Shown: piece after piece, positions 18,310 through 27,614 of the stretch | How positions within the stretch are numbered: position 1 is the first letter of the stretch | Layout: each line of letters opens with the position of its first letter | Origin: Spirochaetota bacterium | GTDB taxonomy: Bacteria; Spirochaetota; UBA4802; UBA5550 | Length of the DNA: 49,698 bases | Reading direction: 5' to 3' | Assembly: GCA_016929135.1 (NCBI GenBank) | Contig: JAFGJK010000157.1 | Coordinates: 1 to 49,698 of the forward strand | Program-made: the position numbers and the translations under genes | The notes under the pieces: generated by a model | Databases searched by the model: none | The model's input: only the letters and a program-made list of their open reading frames with translations | What the model was told of the DNA's origin: nothing

Positions 18310-18753
18310 TCACGGCTCCGTTCGGTACCCTATGTCCTCATTCAGCGGTATCCTGCTTTTCACGAATATACCGCTGCCCCGGGCGACAACGCGCTCATCG
18401 GAATCGACCAGCACCGACTCGGCGAGCCACTGGTTTTTCATGCATTCCACGACCCTGCCGGCGGCCCTCACCGCCCCCCTGGATACTGGGCGCAGGAGGT
18501 AGACGTTGAAGCTCATCGTCAGCACGAAGGCGTCCTCCACCAGGGAATTGACGGCGAAAAAGGCCGCGTTGTCCAGCGCGAGGAAGTACATGGCGCCGTG
18601 CAGGGCGCCGGCGGCATGGAAGAGGTCCCCCCGTACCGGCAGGGTGATCTCAGCGGTCCCCTCCCCGATCGTTACACAGGCCCCCACGAGCCTCACGATC
18701 GGTGCGGAATGCATCAGATTCTCAAGCTTTCGATAGTGATCAGCGTCCGGCAT
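18310..18753 (-). CDS. PaaI-type hotdog thioesterase
   Basis: 147 residues. The hotdog core has GDLFHAAGALHGAMYFLALDNAAFF around residues 42-66, with the central helix Asp and a Gly-Ala-Leu-His-Gly turn in place of the usual HGG. It is a diverged relative of the protein at 17772-18200. It starts 15 bp after the MarR gene stop, so the two are almost certainly cotranscribed. Its likely role is thioesterase activity on an acyl-CoA made or used by the same regulated pathway; substrate unknown. Confidence 0.85.
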   Translation of the reverse strand: MPDADHYRKLENLMHSAPIVRLVGACVTIGEGTAEITLPVRGDLFHAAGALHGAMYFLALDNAAFFAVNSLVEDAFVLTMSFNVYLLRPVSRGAVRAAGRVVECMKNQWLAESVLVDSDERVVARGSGIFVKSRIPLNEDIGYRTEP

Positions 18754-18768
18754 ATCCCTTCCCCGCTT

Positions 18769-19266
18769 TCATTCCAGCCCTCCCCTGCCGGCATTGATGA
18801 GAACATGCCTGAGCACGTCCTTCGCGATCTCCAGCCTCTCGGGCTCTATGCCGGCCATCGCTTTTTTCAGTGTGTAGTCCACCGCGGCGATCACCGGTCC
18901 GCGCAGCTCTTCGCCCCTGTCGGTGAGACGGATGATCTGTACCCGTCGGTCCTCCGGGTCGTCGTCGCGGCACACCAGGCCATCGCGCTCCATCCGGTCG
19001 ATCACTCCGGTCATGGTGGAGGGCTCGAGACCGGCGCGACGTCCCAGATCGGCCAGTCTGATCCCCTCCGGGGCTCCCAGCTTCCCCAGCGTCTCGTCCA
19101 TGGAGCTCTCTTTCCAGAGGCACAGGAGCACACCGAGATAGGCCGGCTTCACGATATCCACACCGGCGGCGGCGAAGGCCCTCTTGAATTCGGCCGTGAT
19201 GGAAAGGGACGCCCTGGTGACCAGGTAGTAGGGGCAATCTTTTGTATCGAGGCTAGCAAAATCCAT
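18769..19266 (-). CDS. MarR-family transcription regulator
   Basis: 165 residues from ATG 19266; a TTG 29 codons earlier is possible but would place the start inside the promoter/operator. The winged HTH is clear: RLADLGRRAGLEPSTMTGVIDRMERDGLV, then the wing DDPEDRRVQIIRLTDRGEEL. Family members usually repress their own operon and release DNA on binding small phenolic, acyl or CoA ligands. The gene heads an operon with two hotdog thioesterases, and a near-perfect palindrome overlaps its promoter. Confidence 0.9.
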   Translation of the reverse strand: MDFASLDTKDCPYYLVTRASLSITAEFKRAFAAAGVDIVKPAYLGVLLCLWKESSMDETLGKLGAPEGIRLADLGRRAGLEPSTMTGVIDRMERDGLVCRDDDPEDRRVQIIRLTDRGEELRGPVIAAVDYTLKKAMAGIEPERLEIAKDVLRHVLINAGRGGLE

Positions 19267-19290
19267 GTATGCACCGGGGAAATTATTTGA

Positions 19291-19322
19291 ATACGAATTA
19301 TATTTATCAATATATTTCGTAT
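19291..19322. promoter_or_regulatory. Operator palindrome of the MarR operon
   Basis: A 32-bp near-perfect palindrome with outer arms ATACGAA and TTCGTAT; 28 of 32 positions agree with the reverse complement. It begins 25 bp before the MarR start codon and covers the -10 box. Size, symmetry and AT-rich centre fit a MarR dimer site, consistent with autorepression. Confidence 0.75.
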
Positions 19323-19337
19323 ACGTAGTTTTGTCAA
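19309..19337 (-). promoter_or_regulatory. Promoter of the MarR-hotdog operon
   Basis: On the minus strand a consensus TTGACA (plus-strand 19332-19337) is followed after exactly 17 bp by TATATT (19309-19314). The -10 lies inside the operator palindrome, so repressor binding would block polymerase. Confidence 0.75.
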
Positions 19338-19433
19338 GATTATTTTCAACCAATGCTCATTTTCCAGGACTATGTATATGTAGTGGATATGCTGGTATTC
19401 ACCATCTGGCTGAATGCGTAAAAATGCGATTGT

Positions 19434-19451
19434 TCAATCACGCCTGATTGA
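19434..19451 (-). terminator. Weak candidate terminator after icmF
   Basis: TCAATC and GATTGA form a 6-bp stem with a 6-base loop in the region between the icmF stop and the MarR promoter. On the minus strand a T5 run follows about 8 bases later. The stem is short, so this is tentative. The rest of 19338-19568 shows no gene. Confidence 0.3.
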
Positions 19452-19568
19452 GCGTCCCTCCGTTGTGAAGCCTTCGCTGGGCCCTCTACAAACCGGAGAG
19501 CCGCATCCATCCGGGAAGGGGCAGAATTCCGCCGCGCGGGGTATCCCCCAATGCCGGATAGATCCCCC

Positions 19569-22500
19569 TCACATGTTCCTGCGGTACTGCCCGCCGACCT
19601 CATAGAGGGCACGGGTAATCTGCCCCATGCTGCAGTGGCGCACCGTGTTCAACAGCTCCTGGAAGATGTTGCCGCCGGCCACCGCAACCTCCTGCAGGCG
19701 CTCCAGGGCCGGACCGCTCTTCTCGCTGTTTTTCTCGTGGAACTCCCTAAGACGCCGAATCTGCGATTCCTTCTCCTCCTCGGTTGCCCTGGCGAGAGTA
19801 ACGGAACACATGGCGGTCTCGTCGCCACCCTGCTGTTTGCCGCTCATGAAGGTATTCACCCCCACGATGGGGTACTCGCCGGAGTGCTTGAGCCGCTCGT
19901 AGTGAAGCGATTCCTCCTGGATCTGGCTCCGCTGGTAGCCCTTCTCCATTGCCCCCAGCACACCGCCGCGCTCGGTGATACGGTCGAACTCCTCGAGCAC
20001 CGCCTCCTCCACCAGCGCCGTGAGTTCCTCCACGATGAAGCTCCCCTGGTCCGGATTCTCGTTTTTTGCCAGGCCCCACTCTCGGTTGATGATCTGCTGG
20101 ATCGCCAGTGCGCGGCGCACCGATTCCTCGCTGGGGGTGGTGATGGCCTCGTCGTATGCGTTGGTGTGCAGGCTGTTGCAGTTGTCGTAGACCGCGCAGA
20201 GCGCCTGCAGGGTCGTTCGGATGTCGTTGAACTGTATCTCCTGGCTGTGGAGCGATCGCCCGGAGGTCTGGATGTGGTACTTCAGCATCTGCGAGCGCTC
20301 GTCGGCACCGTACTTCTCCCGCATGGCGATGGCCCAGATGCGCCGCGCCACCCTGCCGATCACCGTGTACTCCGGATCCATGCCGTTGGAGAAAAAGAAT
20401 GACAGATTCGGCGCGAAGCTGTCGATCTCCATCCCCCTGGAGAGGTAGTACTCGACGTAGGTGAAGCCGTTGGCCAGGGTGAAGGCCAGCTGGGATATGG
20501 GGTTGGCTCCCGCCTCGGCGATATGGTAGCCCGAGATGGAGACCGAGTAGAGGTTGCGGATCCCGTTCTCCGTCAGGAACTCCTGTATGTCTCCCATCAT
20601 CTTCAGCGCGAAATCTATCGAGAAGATGCACGTGTTCTGCCCCTGGTCCTCCTTCAGGATGTCCGCCTGTACGGTGCCGCGTACGCGGCACAGGGCGTCT
20701 GCCCTGATCGTCTCGTATTCGCCGTCGTCGGGGTCGCGCCCCTTCTCCTCTTTGAATCGTTCAACCTGCTGGTCGATGGCCGTGTTCAGAAACATCGCCA
20801 GCATGATGGGGGCCGGACCGTTGATGGTCATGGAGACCGAGGTGTTGGGCGAGCAGAGGTCGAAGCCGCTGTAAAGCACCTTCACGTCATCCAGGGTGCA
20901 GACGCTGACGCCGGATGTCCCCACCTTGCCGTAGATATCGGGCCGAAGGTCCGGATCGTAGCCGTAGAGGGTCACCGAGTCGAAGGCGGTGGAAAGCCGT
21001 TTCGCCTCGTAGCCGCCGGAGAGGAGCTTGAAGCGCCGGTTGGTACGGGCCGGGTCCCCCTCGCCGGCGAACATCCTTGTGGGATCCTCGTCGGTCCGCT
21101 TCAGGGGGAAGACCCCGGCGGTGTAGGGGAACCGACCGGGCACGTTCTCCTCCCTCATCCAGCGGTACTGCTCCGCCGGGTCGACGTAATCAGGCAGGGC
21201 CACCTTGGGTATCTTCCGGCCCGAGAGGGACTTCGAGTAGAGGGGCACCCGCAGTTCCCGTCCCCGCACATGATACACCAGGTCCTCCTGCCGGTAGGCC
21301 TCGTGCAGCCCCTCCCACTCGCGGAGAAGCATTTTCGTATCATGGGACACCTGCTCGTCCCAGCGCTCGGCCTCCAGGCGGATTCTCGCCACCGGCCCCT
21401 GGTCCTCCTCACGCTCGTTGTCAGCCAGCACCCGCTCCGATTCCAGCAGATGCCAGAGCATCCGCACCGCGTCACCCTGCTCGGCGGTGGTGCGGTGGTA
21501 GCGACGAACGGTGTCGGCGATCTCCGAGAGGTAGCGCACCCGATCCGGCGGGACGATGATGGTCTTGGTGGCCGGAACCCTGGCCTCGGTTCTGGGATAC
21601 TTCGATTCCAGGACCACGTCGGTGCGCTCCTTTATCAGGTCCAGCAGATAACTGTAGAGAGCCGTGACGCCGTCGTCGTTGAAGCGCGAGGCGATGGTTC
21701 CGAACACCGGCATCTTATCAGGGGCGACATCAAAAGCGCGCCGGTTCCGCTGCACCTGCTTCAGCACGTCCCTGCGGGCATCCTCGCTCCCCTGCTTCTC
21801 AAATTTGTTGATCACGATCACGTCGGCGTAGTCGAGCATGGCGATCTTCTCCAGCTGCGACGGCGCGCCGTACTCGCCGGTCATGACGTAGACTGAAAGA
21901 TCCACCAGTTCCGGGATATGGGCGTCAGCCTGGCCCGCGCCGGCCGTCTCGGCGATGATAAGGTCGTAGCCCGCGGCCCTGGCGACGTCGATGCAGTCCA
22001 CAATGGCCTCGGCGATCTCCCCCTCGGTATCCCTTGTGGCGAAGGAGCGCATATAAACCCTGGGGCCCCCGATGGCGTTCATGCGGATGCGGTCACCCAG
22101 GAGCGCTCCTCCGGTCTTGCGCCGCGATGGATCGCTGGAGAGAACGGCAACGTTCAGCTGCCTGTTGTCCCGTATGACGCGGAGGATCAACTCGTCGATG
22201 AGGGAGGATTTCCCCGCGCCGCCGGTGCCGGTGACGCCGATCACCGGGATCTTCTTCTTGCCGATACCCTTCCGCACGCGCTCCATGAGCTTCCCGTGTG
22301 CCGCCGAATCCCCCTTCTTGAAGGCTTCGACCGCCGTGATGAATCTGGCGACCGTCCCCTTGTGTTCCGGGGCGAGGGTCTTGTAGTCGAGCCTGTCGTT
22401 GGCCGCCAGGGGATAGTCGATCTGCCGCACCAGGTGATTGATCATCCCCTGCAGTCCCATGCTGGCTCCGTCATCGGGCGAGTATATCTTGGCGACACCG

Positions 22501-22850
22501 TAGTCCTCCAGCTCCCGTATCTCCTCGGGGATTATCACCCCGCCGCCGCCGCCGAAGACCTTTATGTGCGACGCCCCCTGCTCCTGCAGGAGGTCCACAA
22601 TGTACTTGAAGAACTCCATGTGTCCCCCCTGGTAACAGGAGATCGCCACCGCGTGGGCGTCCTCCTCGATGGCCGCAAGGACAATCTCGCTCACTGATCT
22701 GTTGTGCCCCAGGTGGATCACTTCCACACCGGTATCCTGCAGCATGCGCCTGATGATGTTGATGGCGGCGTCGTGCCCGTCGAAGAGGGACGTGGCGGTG
22801 ACCACCCTGATGTAATTCTCCGGTTTGTAGATCTCGTTTTCTGTTTTCAT
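19569..22850 (-). CDS. icmF: Fused isobutyryl-CoA-type mutase (cobalamin domain, G-protein chaperone, mutase)
   Basis: 1093 residues from ATG 22850 (a GTG 11 codons earlier is less likely). Order: B12-binding domain (residues about 10-145) with the base-off His26 in LFDGHDAA; a MeaB-like GTPase with P-loop [12 protein letters not shown] at 205-216 and the segment [15 protein letters not shown]; and a mutase TIM barrel from about 560 with [13 protein letters not shown] and [19 protein letters not shown]. This single-chain order is typical of IcmF, which interconverts isobutyryl- and n-butyryl-CoA by an adenosylcobalamin radical. Some close relatives act on pivalyl- or isovaleryl-CoA; I cannot assign substrate from motifs alone. 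It lies 55 bp after a TetR gene, probably in one operon. No B12 riboswitch was seen. Confidence 0.93.
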   Translation of the reverse strand: MKTENEIYKPENYIRVVTATSLFDGHDAAINIIRRMLQDTGVEVIHLGHNRSVSEIVLAAIEEDAHAVAISCYQGGHMEFFKYIVDLLQEQGASHIKVFGGGGGVIIPEEIRELEDYGVAKIYSPDDGASMGLQGMINHLVRQIDYPLAANDRLDYKTLAPEHKGTVARFITAVEAFKKGDSAAHGKLMERVRKGIGKKKIPVIGVTGTGGAGKSSLIDELILRVIRDNRQLNVAVLSSDPSRRKTGGALLGDRIRMNAIGGPRVYMRSFATRDTEGEIAEAIVDCIDVARAAGYDLIIAETAGAGQADAHIPELVDLSVYVMTGEYGAPSQLEKIAMLDYADVIVINKFEKQGSEDARRDVLKQVQRNRRAFDVAPDKMPVFGTIASRFNDDGVTALYSYLLDLIKERTDVVLESKYPRTEARVPATKTIIVPPDRVRYLSEIADTVRRYHRTTAEQGDAVRMLWHLLESERVLADNEREEDQGPVARIRLEAERWDEQVSHDTKMLLREWEGLHEAYRQEDLVYHVRGRELRVPLYSKSLSGRKIPKVALPDYVDPAEQYRWMREENVPGRFPYTAGVFPLKRTDEDPTRMFAGEGDPARTNRRFKLLSGGYEAKRLSTAFDSVTLYGYDPDLRPDIYGKVGTSGVSVCTLDDVKVLYSGFDLCSPNTSVSMTINGPAPIMLAMFLNTAIDQQVERFKEEKGRDPDDGEYETIRADALCRVRGTVQADILKEDQGQNTCIFSIDFALKMMGDIQEFLTENGIRNLYSVSISGYHIAEAGANPISQLAFTLANGFTYVEYYLSRGMEIDSFAPNLSFFFSNGMDPEYTVIGRVARRIWAIAMREKYGADERSQMLKYHIQTSGRSLHSQEIQFNDIRTTLQALCAVYDNCNSLHTNAYDEAITTPSEESVRRALAIQQIINREWGLAKNENPDQGSFIVEELTALVEEAVLEEFDRITERGGVLGAMEKGYQRSQIQEESLHYERLKHSGEYPIVGVNTFMSGKQQGGDETAMCSVTLARATEEEKESQIRRLREFHEKNSEKSGPALERLQEVAVAGGNIFQELLNTVRHCSMGQITRALYEVGGQYRRNM

Positions 22851-22905
22851 GATTTCGTCCTGAATATTTATTTTCCGACGCACCTCGGCCGCGTCGGAAT
22901 AACAC

Positions 22906-23544
22906 TCATTTCTTTAAGATGCCCTTGATGAACTCCGTCTGTACCGCAGTGTAATCCTCGATGGTGTACCGGTTCCCCAGTGCCCATCGCCGGAAGGTCC
23001 ACATGTGTCCCATCACCGTGATATTGTGCGCCACCATGTCCACGATCCCGTCATCCAAGGCCGGCAGCAGGCCCGCACGGATCAGGTTCCTGATGTAATC
23101 GCCGAAGATCCCGGTGATCCTCACCTCGTTCTCCAGGACCCGCCGGCGCCACTGGTCAGGCAGCGATTTCGCCTCCTGATAGATCAGTAGTATGTGATCG
23201 CTCATGCGGTGGCACACCATGAAGTATTCCCTGATCACGTCCTCAAGGACATGGGTGCTCTGACCGGCCTTCTCGAGCACCTCGTTGATGCTCTTCTCCA
23301 TCTCGTCGTGGATCGCTACACAGACCAGGTAGAGGATATCCTCCTTCGATTCCACGTATTCGTACATGGAGCCGCTTGCCAGTCCGGCACCAGCGGCGAT
23401 CTGTCGTGTGGTGGTCTTATGGAACCCCTTTTCGATGAAGAGGTGGACCGCAGCCTCGATGATCTGGCGCCGGCGCTTTTCGATAAGCGTAACATTCTTT
23501 ATCTGCGTCGGTACACCCTTGGTGATGTCCACGGGATCATTCAT
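22906..23544 (-). CDS. TetR-family transcription regulator
   Basis: 212 residues starting at ATG 23544 behind AGGGG. The N-terminal HTH is standard ([48 protein letters not shown], residues about 23-70); the rest is an all-helical ligand domain of the kind common in fatty-acid and acyl-CoA regulators. It sits upstream of icmF on the same strand with three repeated operator-like sites in its promoter region, so it probably represses itself and icmF and responds to an acyl-CoA. That ligand is inferred from context only. Confidence 0.9.
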   Translation of the reverse strand: MNDPVDITKGVPTQIKNVTLIEKRRRQIIEAAVHLFIEKGFHKTTTRQIAAGAGLASGSMYEYVESKEDILYLVCVAIHDEMEKSINEVLEKAGQSTHVLEDVIREYFMVCHRMSDHILLIYQEAKSLPDQWRRRVLENEVRITGIFGDYIRNLIRAGLLPALDDGIVDMVAHNITVMGHMWTFRRWALGNRYTIEDYTAVQTEFIKGILKK

Positions 23545-23567
23545 TAATTACCCCTAAAAATTTTGAC

Positions 23568-23581
23568 CGGTCGCTCGGTCG
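23568..23581. promoter_or_regulatory. TetR operator site 1
   Basis: CGGTCGCTCGGTCG, with the preceding GAC making the palindrome GACCGGTC. It lies 24 bp upstream of the TetR start codon. An identical 14-mer recurs at 23631, which is strong evidence for a specific binding site. Confidence 0.7.
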
Positions 23582-23630
23582 TTTTTTTTCCATAGAAACG
23601 CCCTCCCGGAGGCTGCAAATGAATTCCGCC

Positions 23631-23644
23631 CGGTCGCTCGGTCG
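23631..23644. promoter_or_regulatory. TetR operator site 2
   Basis: An identical copy of the 14-mer at 23568, starting 63 bp further upstream (six helical turns). A TATAAT (minus strand, 23655-23660) lies immediately beyond it, so binding would overlap or abut the promoter. Confidence 0.7.
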
Positions 23645-23691
23645 TTTTTTTCATATTATAATAAATGAAGGGCATCTTCCTCCCCACTTTT

Positions 23692-23709
23692 CCGGTCGAG
23701 CGCTCGATC
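23692..23709. promoter_or_regulatory. TetR operator site 3 (variant)
   Basis: CCGGTCGAGCGCTCGATC contains the perfect palindrome TCGAGCGCTCGA and shares the CGGTCG start with sites 1 and 2. It begins 62 bp beyond site 2, keeping the same helical face. It may be a weaker or auxiliary site. Confidence 0.55.
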
Positions 23710-23815
23710 AATATTAATAACATAGTAGTAAGTCATATGGGAAAAATCAAGCGATAATTCAGGAATATGCAAAGAAAAAACCCATGCGTTGGATACAACA
23801 GGCGATAACTATCGT

Positions 23816-24223
23816 TCATAAGGGCCTGTTTTCGTTCAACAAGCCAACGGCATCATCATAGGTAGTGAACTGGCGCACCACCTCACTATCCATCGAACGT
23901 TGCACCAGTCCGCTAAAGCGGTTCACGCAGATCCCGGCTATCATGTTATGCGCCACCAGGAAAGCCAGGCGCAACCGCCCGTGGCGTGCAATGAATTCAT
24001 CGACCCTCATTTTAACGTATTCCTGGCCGCCTGGATCCACCACCCTCTGCTCCGTCACGTCGCTGAGGATACAGAAAAGCCCCTTGGTGCCGATGAAATC
24101 CATGGTGAAATCAATGGCGTCCCTGAACTCCTTCACAGGGCTGAACCCCCTCCATCTCTGGTGCACGAAGGAAGCCCCCTCGTCATGATTGATGATAACA
24201 CTGGGACGCGAAAAAATCAGCAA
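23816..24223 (-). CDS. STAS/SpoIIAA-like small protein
   Basis: About 135 residues. The start is uncertain: no ATG fits, and I favour TTG 24223 with AGGATGG upstream; another TTG lies at 24247. The pattern (VIINHDEGASFVHQRWRGF, AIDFTMDFIGTKGLFCILSDV, EFIARHGRLRLAFLVAHNM, FTTYDDAVGLLNE) matches small single-domain proteins of the STAS/Sec14-like type, in which a sheet-helix fold ends in a short helix that marks a dimer or partner face. No conserved phosphorylatable Ser is evident. Such proteins are usually of unknown function. A terminator-like hairpin separates it from the PII gene. Confidence 0.65.
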   Translation of the reverse strand: MLIFSRPSVIINHDEGASFVHQRWRGFSPVKEFRDAIDFTMDFIGTKGLFCILSDVTEQRVVDPGGQEYVKMRVDEFIARHGRLRLAFLVAHNMIAGICVNRFSGLVQRSMDSEVVRQFTTYDDAVGLLNENRPL

Positions 24224-24341
24224 GGGAGACCATCCTACAACAAGCAACGCTTCTGTCTGCCCCGGTATACCATCAATAAAGCTGCAATCAAGGATTTATT
24301 GTGCTGCCGGCGCTCGCTATGCGCCGTTTGTGCAAATGAAA

Positions 24342-24369
24342 GGGGGCCCGGCAGTATGACCGGACCCCC
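24342..24369 (-). terminator. Intrinsic terminator of the amtB-PII operon
   Basis: A 10-bp GC stem with one G-T/A-C type mismatch (GGGGGCCCGG against CCGGACCCCC) and an 8-base loop, followed on the minus strand by TTTCATTT. It lies 46 bp after the PII stop codon. Confidence 0.7.
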
Positions 24370-24415
24370 TTCAGTATCCATGACAATTACGGACGGACCA
24401 TCCGGCAAACGATCC

Positions 24416-24757
24416 CTATCCTATGGCCTCACCTCCCCTCTCTCCGGTGCTGATCCGGACACATTCCGCGAGGTCCATAACGAATATTTTACCGTCGCCG
24501 ATCTGCCCTTCCCTGGCTCCTCTGGTGATGGCGGAAATGGTGCGCTCCAGGAAGTTGTCGTTCACCGCGATCTCCAGCTTCACCTTGCGGAGCAGGTTCC
24601 CCACCTCCCTGACGCCGCGGTACACCTCGGTGACTCCCTTCTGCCGACCGCATCCCAATGCGTCCGTGACGGTCATGAGATGCACCTCTTCCTTCTCCAG
24701 CTCCGCCTTGACGTCCTCGAGCTTGTGCGGCCGTATCACTGCTATAACGTATTTCAT
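24416..24757 (-). CDS. glnK: PII nitrogen regulatory protein lacking Tyr51
   Basis: 113 residues, standard PII length. The fold motifs are intact: [13 protein letters not shown] at the start, the T-loop region [22 protein letters not shown], and the C-terminal [23 protein letters not shown] trimers bind ATP/ADP and 2-oxoglutarate and block the AmtB channel under ammonium excess. Alignment without gaps to E. coli GlnB places Tyr46 here as Tyr46, but Tyr51, the uridylylation site, is Glu51. Control by GlnD-type uridylylation is therefore unlikely. The gene follows amtB by 12 bp, confirming a GlnK-like role. Confidence 0.93.
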   Translation of the reverse strand: MKYVIAVIRPHKLEDVKAELEKEEVHLMTVTDALGCGRQKGVTEVYRGVREVGNLLRKVKLEIAVNDNFLERTISAITRGAREGQIGDGKIFVMDLAECVRISTGERGGEAIG

Positions 24758-24768
24758 CTGCTGCCTCC

Positions 24769-25992
24769 TTATTCCATCAGGGTATAGCCGGATTCATGGT
24801 GCTGGGTCAAATCGAGCCCCACATGTTCCTCCCGGACATCGACCCTCATACCCACCACCAGATCCACAATCTTGAAGATCACGAAGGTCCCTGCGGCGGC
24901 AAATGCTATCGCCACCCCGACCGCCAGGGCCTGTACGAGCAACTGGTGCGGATTTCCGTAAAACAGGCCGTCGGCCCCCGCGGAATTTATCGTCTTTGTG
25001 GCGAAGAGGCCGGTCATAAGGGCACCGACGATCCCCGCGATCCCGTGGACTCCGAAAACGTCCAGTGAATCGTCATAACCGAACTTCATCTTCACCTTCG
25101 TCACGAATATGAAGCCGAAGATGCTCCCCGCCGCGCCGATGGCGATCGAAGCGAGTGGCGTCACATAGCCGGCCGCCGGGGTGATCGCCACCAGTCCTGC
25201 CACCAGGCCGGTGATAACTCCAAGCACTGTGGGTACCCTGTTCACGACCCAATCCATGACCATCCAGGTGACCGCCGCGGCCGCCGCCGCGGTGTTGGTG
25301 TTCAGAAAAGCGGATACCGCCACCGGCCCCACCGACAGGGCGCTTCCGGCGTTGAAGCCGAACCACCCGAACCAGAGGAATCCCGCCCCCAGAACCGACA
25401 GTGGCAGGTTGTGGGGCGAATGTCCGCCGTTGAGCCCTTCTCGCTTCCCCAGCAACAGGGCCATCACCAAAGCGGAGATTCCCGCCAGGATGTGTATGAC
25501 GGTCCCCCCCGCGAAGTCCAGTGCACCGAGCCCCGCGAGCCATCCCCCGCTGGCCCATACCCAGTGCGCCATGGGATCGTATATCAGCGTCGTCCAGAGC
25601 AGGATGAAGGCCAGAAACCCGCTGAATTTAATCCTCTCGACGAAGGCCCCGATGATGAGCGCCGGCGTGATGATGGCAAACATCATCTGGAACAGTACAA
25701 AAAGCTGGTGGGGTATCGACTGCCCGGGAAGGGGATCCATCCCCACCCCTACGAGTCCGAAGTAATTGAATGCCCCGATCACCCCCCCCAGATCGGGACC
25801 GAAGGCCAGGCTGTACCCCACAAGGACCCACTGCAGGGAAACCACGGCGAGAACCACGATCGTCTGCATCAGTACCGACAGTACGTTTTTCTTCCGGACA
25901 AGTCCCCCGTAAAAAAACGCCAGCGTCGGCGTCATGATCATGACCAGTGCCGTCGAGATGAGCATCCAGACCGTATCGGCGTAATTAATCAT
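24769..25992 (-). CDS. amtB: Ammonium transporter
   Basis: 407 residues from ATG 25992 behind GAGGAGG. Eleven membrane helices are expected; no cleavable signal peptide is evident. Family landmarks: [14 protein letters not shown], a Phe-rich gate region ([20 protein letters not shown]), WVWASGGW, the first pore His in [24 protein letters not shown] and the second pore His in FGVHGIAG. The C-terminal tail ([16 protein letters not shown]) is the PII-contact segment seen in AmtB proteins. It is cotranscribed with the PII gene. No clear sigma-54 promoter was found upstream. Confidence 0.95.
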   Translation of the reverse strand: MINYADTVWMLISTALVMIMTPTLAFFYGGLVRKKNVLSVLMQTIVVLAVVSLQWVLVGYSLAFGPDLGGVIGAFNYFGLVGVGMDPLPGQSIPHQLFVLFQMMFAIITPALIIGAFVERIKFSGFLAFILLWTTLIYDPMAHWVWASGGWLAGLGALDFAGGTVIHILAGISALVMALLLGKREGLNGGHSPHNLPLSVLGAGFLWFGWFGFNAGSALSVGPVAVSAFLNTNTAAAAAAVTWMVMDWVVNRVPTVLGVITGLVAGLVAITPAAGYVTPLASIAIGAAGSIFGFIFVTKVKMKFGYDDSLDVFGVHGIAGIVGALMTGLFATKTINSAGADGLFYGNPHQLLVQALAVGVAIAFAAAGTFVIFKIVDLVVGMRVDVREEHVGLDLTQHHESGYTLME

Positions 25993-26452
25993 AAACATCC
26001 TCCTCATTCAGAAATGCATCATGAGGTGTAAGTGATCCACCACGCCGTTTTTGTCAATACCCGCGGGGCTCGGCAGCGCCATATCGCCACTATTTAACGC
26101 CGGCGTAACAAAGCAGCAAATTCGCATAACGCCTTCGGGTACTTTGTAACATTCCCGTAACACTTGACACGGAGATTCACCGCCATGAGGAAAACCACTT
26201 GCGCCCGTGAGGGTGCCGGTTCTATTAAATTTTACATGACGGTAACAATCGATATACTTGCCACAGTCGTTATACGAACCGGAGAGGGTTTCCTCCCGCT
26301 CCTCGAAGCGGACCGCACCAGGCCGCATAACCGGGCGGGGAGCCGACGCCCGCGGGACGCCTCCCCGGTGAAATATCTGTTGACTTTTCCGCAAGCAGGG
26401 GATACATTCTGGACACTGCGGCATCGCCATCACACCAGGAGAGGATAGGGCT
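25993..26452. other. Divergent regulatory region with four GTAACA repeats
   Basis: 460 bp with no supportable gene. GTAACA occurs at 26105, 26146, 26157 and 26242; the intervals of 41, 11 and 85 bp are close to whole helical turns. These could be sites for an unknown regulator of amtB. A promoter for the plus-strand gene lies at the far end (26380-26408). Confidence 0.4.
26380..26408 (+). promoter_or_regulatory. Candidate promoter of the DUF4190-like/PEBP operon
   Basis: TTGACT (26380-26385), a 17-bp spacer and TACATT (26403-26408), 45 bp before ATG 26453. Confidence 0.5.
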
Positions 26453-26809
26453 ATGGGGGAACATGACAGGCTATCACAATACGCAAAGGCATCGCTGATT
26501 CTGGGCATCATAGGGATGCTCGTGTGGCTCTTCCCCTTTCTCGGTTTCCCCGTTAGCATCGTGGGACTGGTGCTGGGCCTCAGGAGCTTTGAGCTTCCCG
26601 GCAAGGGGATCCCCATCGCCGGCATCGTCCTCTGCGTGATCAGCCTTACCTTTTCATCGGTAAACGGGGGTATCGGCTGCTATCTGGGCTCCACGGGACA
26701 GCACAATTTCATGAACAGCATAATAGACCAGCTCACCGGGGGGGTGCCGCAGCGTGGGATGGCGGTGCCTGCCGAGATCCAGACATCGGAGACAGGGAGA
26801 CAGCCATGA
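26453..26809 (+). CDS. Small membrane protein, DUF4190-like
   Basis: 118 residues from ATG 26453 behind AGGAGAGG. Two hydrophobic helices (residues about 12-42 and 52-72) with Gly-rich turns (LGIIGMLVWLFPFLGFPVSIVGLVLG) fit the DUF4190 pattern. The C-terminal 40 residues are polar. Its stop overlaps the start of the PEBP gene (ATGA), so the two are translationally coupled. Function unknown. Confidence 0.65.
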   Translation: MGEHDRLSQYAKASLILGIIGMLVWLFPFLGFPVSIVGLVLGLRSFELPGKGIPIAGIVLCVISLTFSSVNGGIGCYLGSTGQHNFMNSIIDQLTGGVPQRGMAVPAEIQTSETGRQP

Positions 26810-27363
26810 GACGGTCCATTGCCATCGCCCTCGGAGTGACGCTGGCCCTCTGGGGGGATGCGGCATATTCAAGCAAAGGAGGGAGATCACGCATCATGAA
26901 AACCCTTACCGTGCAGAGCGATTCCTTCACCCATAACGGCATGATCCCGTCGAAGTACACCTGCGACGGGCAGGACATCTCCCCGCAGATCAGCTGGTCC
27001 GGGGCGCCCGCGGAGACGAAAAGTTATGCCCTCATCTGCGACGATCCGGACGCCCCGGTGGGCGACTGGGTACACTGGGTGCTCTTCAACATCCCGGCGC
27101 AGACGACGGAGCTGCCGGAGCACTTCATTGCGAAGAGCGGCGCCGTGCCCGGCCTGAAGGCGGGGATCACCGACTTCCGGAGGACCGAATACGGCGGCCC
27201 CTGTCCGCCCGGCGGCGTGCACCGGTACTTCTTCAAGGTCTATGCCCTGGATTCACTCCTGGGCCTGAAGGAGGGGGCGACGAAGCGCGAACTCCTCCAG
27301 GGGATGGAGGGGCACATCCTCTCGAAGGGGGAGCTGGTGGGCAAATACACCAGGAAGCGTTAG
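26806..27363 (+). CDS. YbhB/YbcL-type PEBP protein with signal peptide
   Basis: 185 residues from ATG 26806, which overlaps the previous stop. Residues 1-22 look like a signal peptide (SIAIALGVTLALWGDAAYSS). An internal ATG at 26896 with its own GGGAG would give a 155-residue cytoplasmic form; bacterial homologues exist in both forms. The phosphatidylethanolamine-binding fold motifs are clear: SPQISWSGAP, DDPDAPVGDWVHWVLFNIP and GGPCPPGGVHRYFFKVYALD. The biochemical role of bacterial PEBPs is poorly defined. It converges with the molbindin gene, overlapping it by 4 bp. Confidence 0.88.
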   Translation: MRRSIAIALGVTLALWGDAAYSSKGGRSRIMKTLTVQSDSFTHNGMIPSKYTCDGQDISPQISWSGAPAETKSYALICDDPDAPVGDWVHWVLFNIPAQTTELPEHFIAKSGAVPGLKAGITDFRRTEYGGPCPPGGVHRYFFKVYALDSLLGLKEGATKRELLQGMEGHILSKGELVGKYTRKR

Positions 27364-27569
27364 TCCACCGCGATGATCACGTTGGAGGCCTTGATCACCG
27401 CGTAGACCTCCTTCCCGGGGGAGAGCCCCAGCGCATCGGCCGAGGTTTTCGTGATCACCGATACGAGCTCGGTACCGCCGGGGAGTTCCATCACCACCTC
27501 GGTGTTCACGGCCCCCGGTGACACGTTTTTGACTTTGCCCCTGATGACGTTTCTGGCGCTAAACTTCAT
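27360..27569 (-). CDS. mop: Molbindin (single TOBE-domain molybdate-binding protein)
   Basis: 69 residues, the usual length of single-domain Mop proteins: SARNVIRGKVKNVSPGAVNTEVVMEL, then LVSVITKTSADALGLSPGKEVYAVIKASNVIIAVD. These form hexamers that store molybdate or tungstate in the cytoplasm. It is the last gene of the apparent TonB receptor/methylase-remnant/molbindin series, 45 bp after the broken gene, and suggests that the series concerns molybdate or tungstate. Confidence 0.9.
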   Translation of the reverse strand: MKFSARNVIRGKVKNVSPGAVNTEVVMELPGGTELVSVITKTSADALGLSPGKEVYAVIKASNVIIAVD

Positions 27570-27614
27570 ATGGTACCTCCACAGGTAACCATAAAATAAT
27601 ACGGAAAGGCGCCC

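Noticed and set aside
20523..21896. 457-codon plus-strand open frame inside icmF
   Set aside because: It lies antisense to conserved IcmF motifs and its translation is low-complexity His/Val/Gly-rich sequence typical of the shadow of a GC-rich gene.
22851..23545. Cobalamin riboswitch before icmF or the TonB receptor
   Set aside because: I looked for the conserved B12-box region upstream of both genes and saw nothing matching; the icmF upstream region is the TetR gene.
25993..26260. Sigma-54 promoter for amtB
   Set aside because: No GG/GC pair at the required -24/-12 spacing was found on the minus strand; the nearest candidate lacks the GG.
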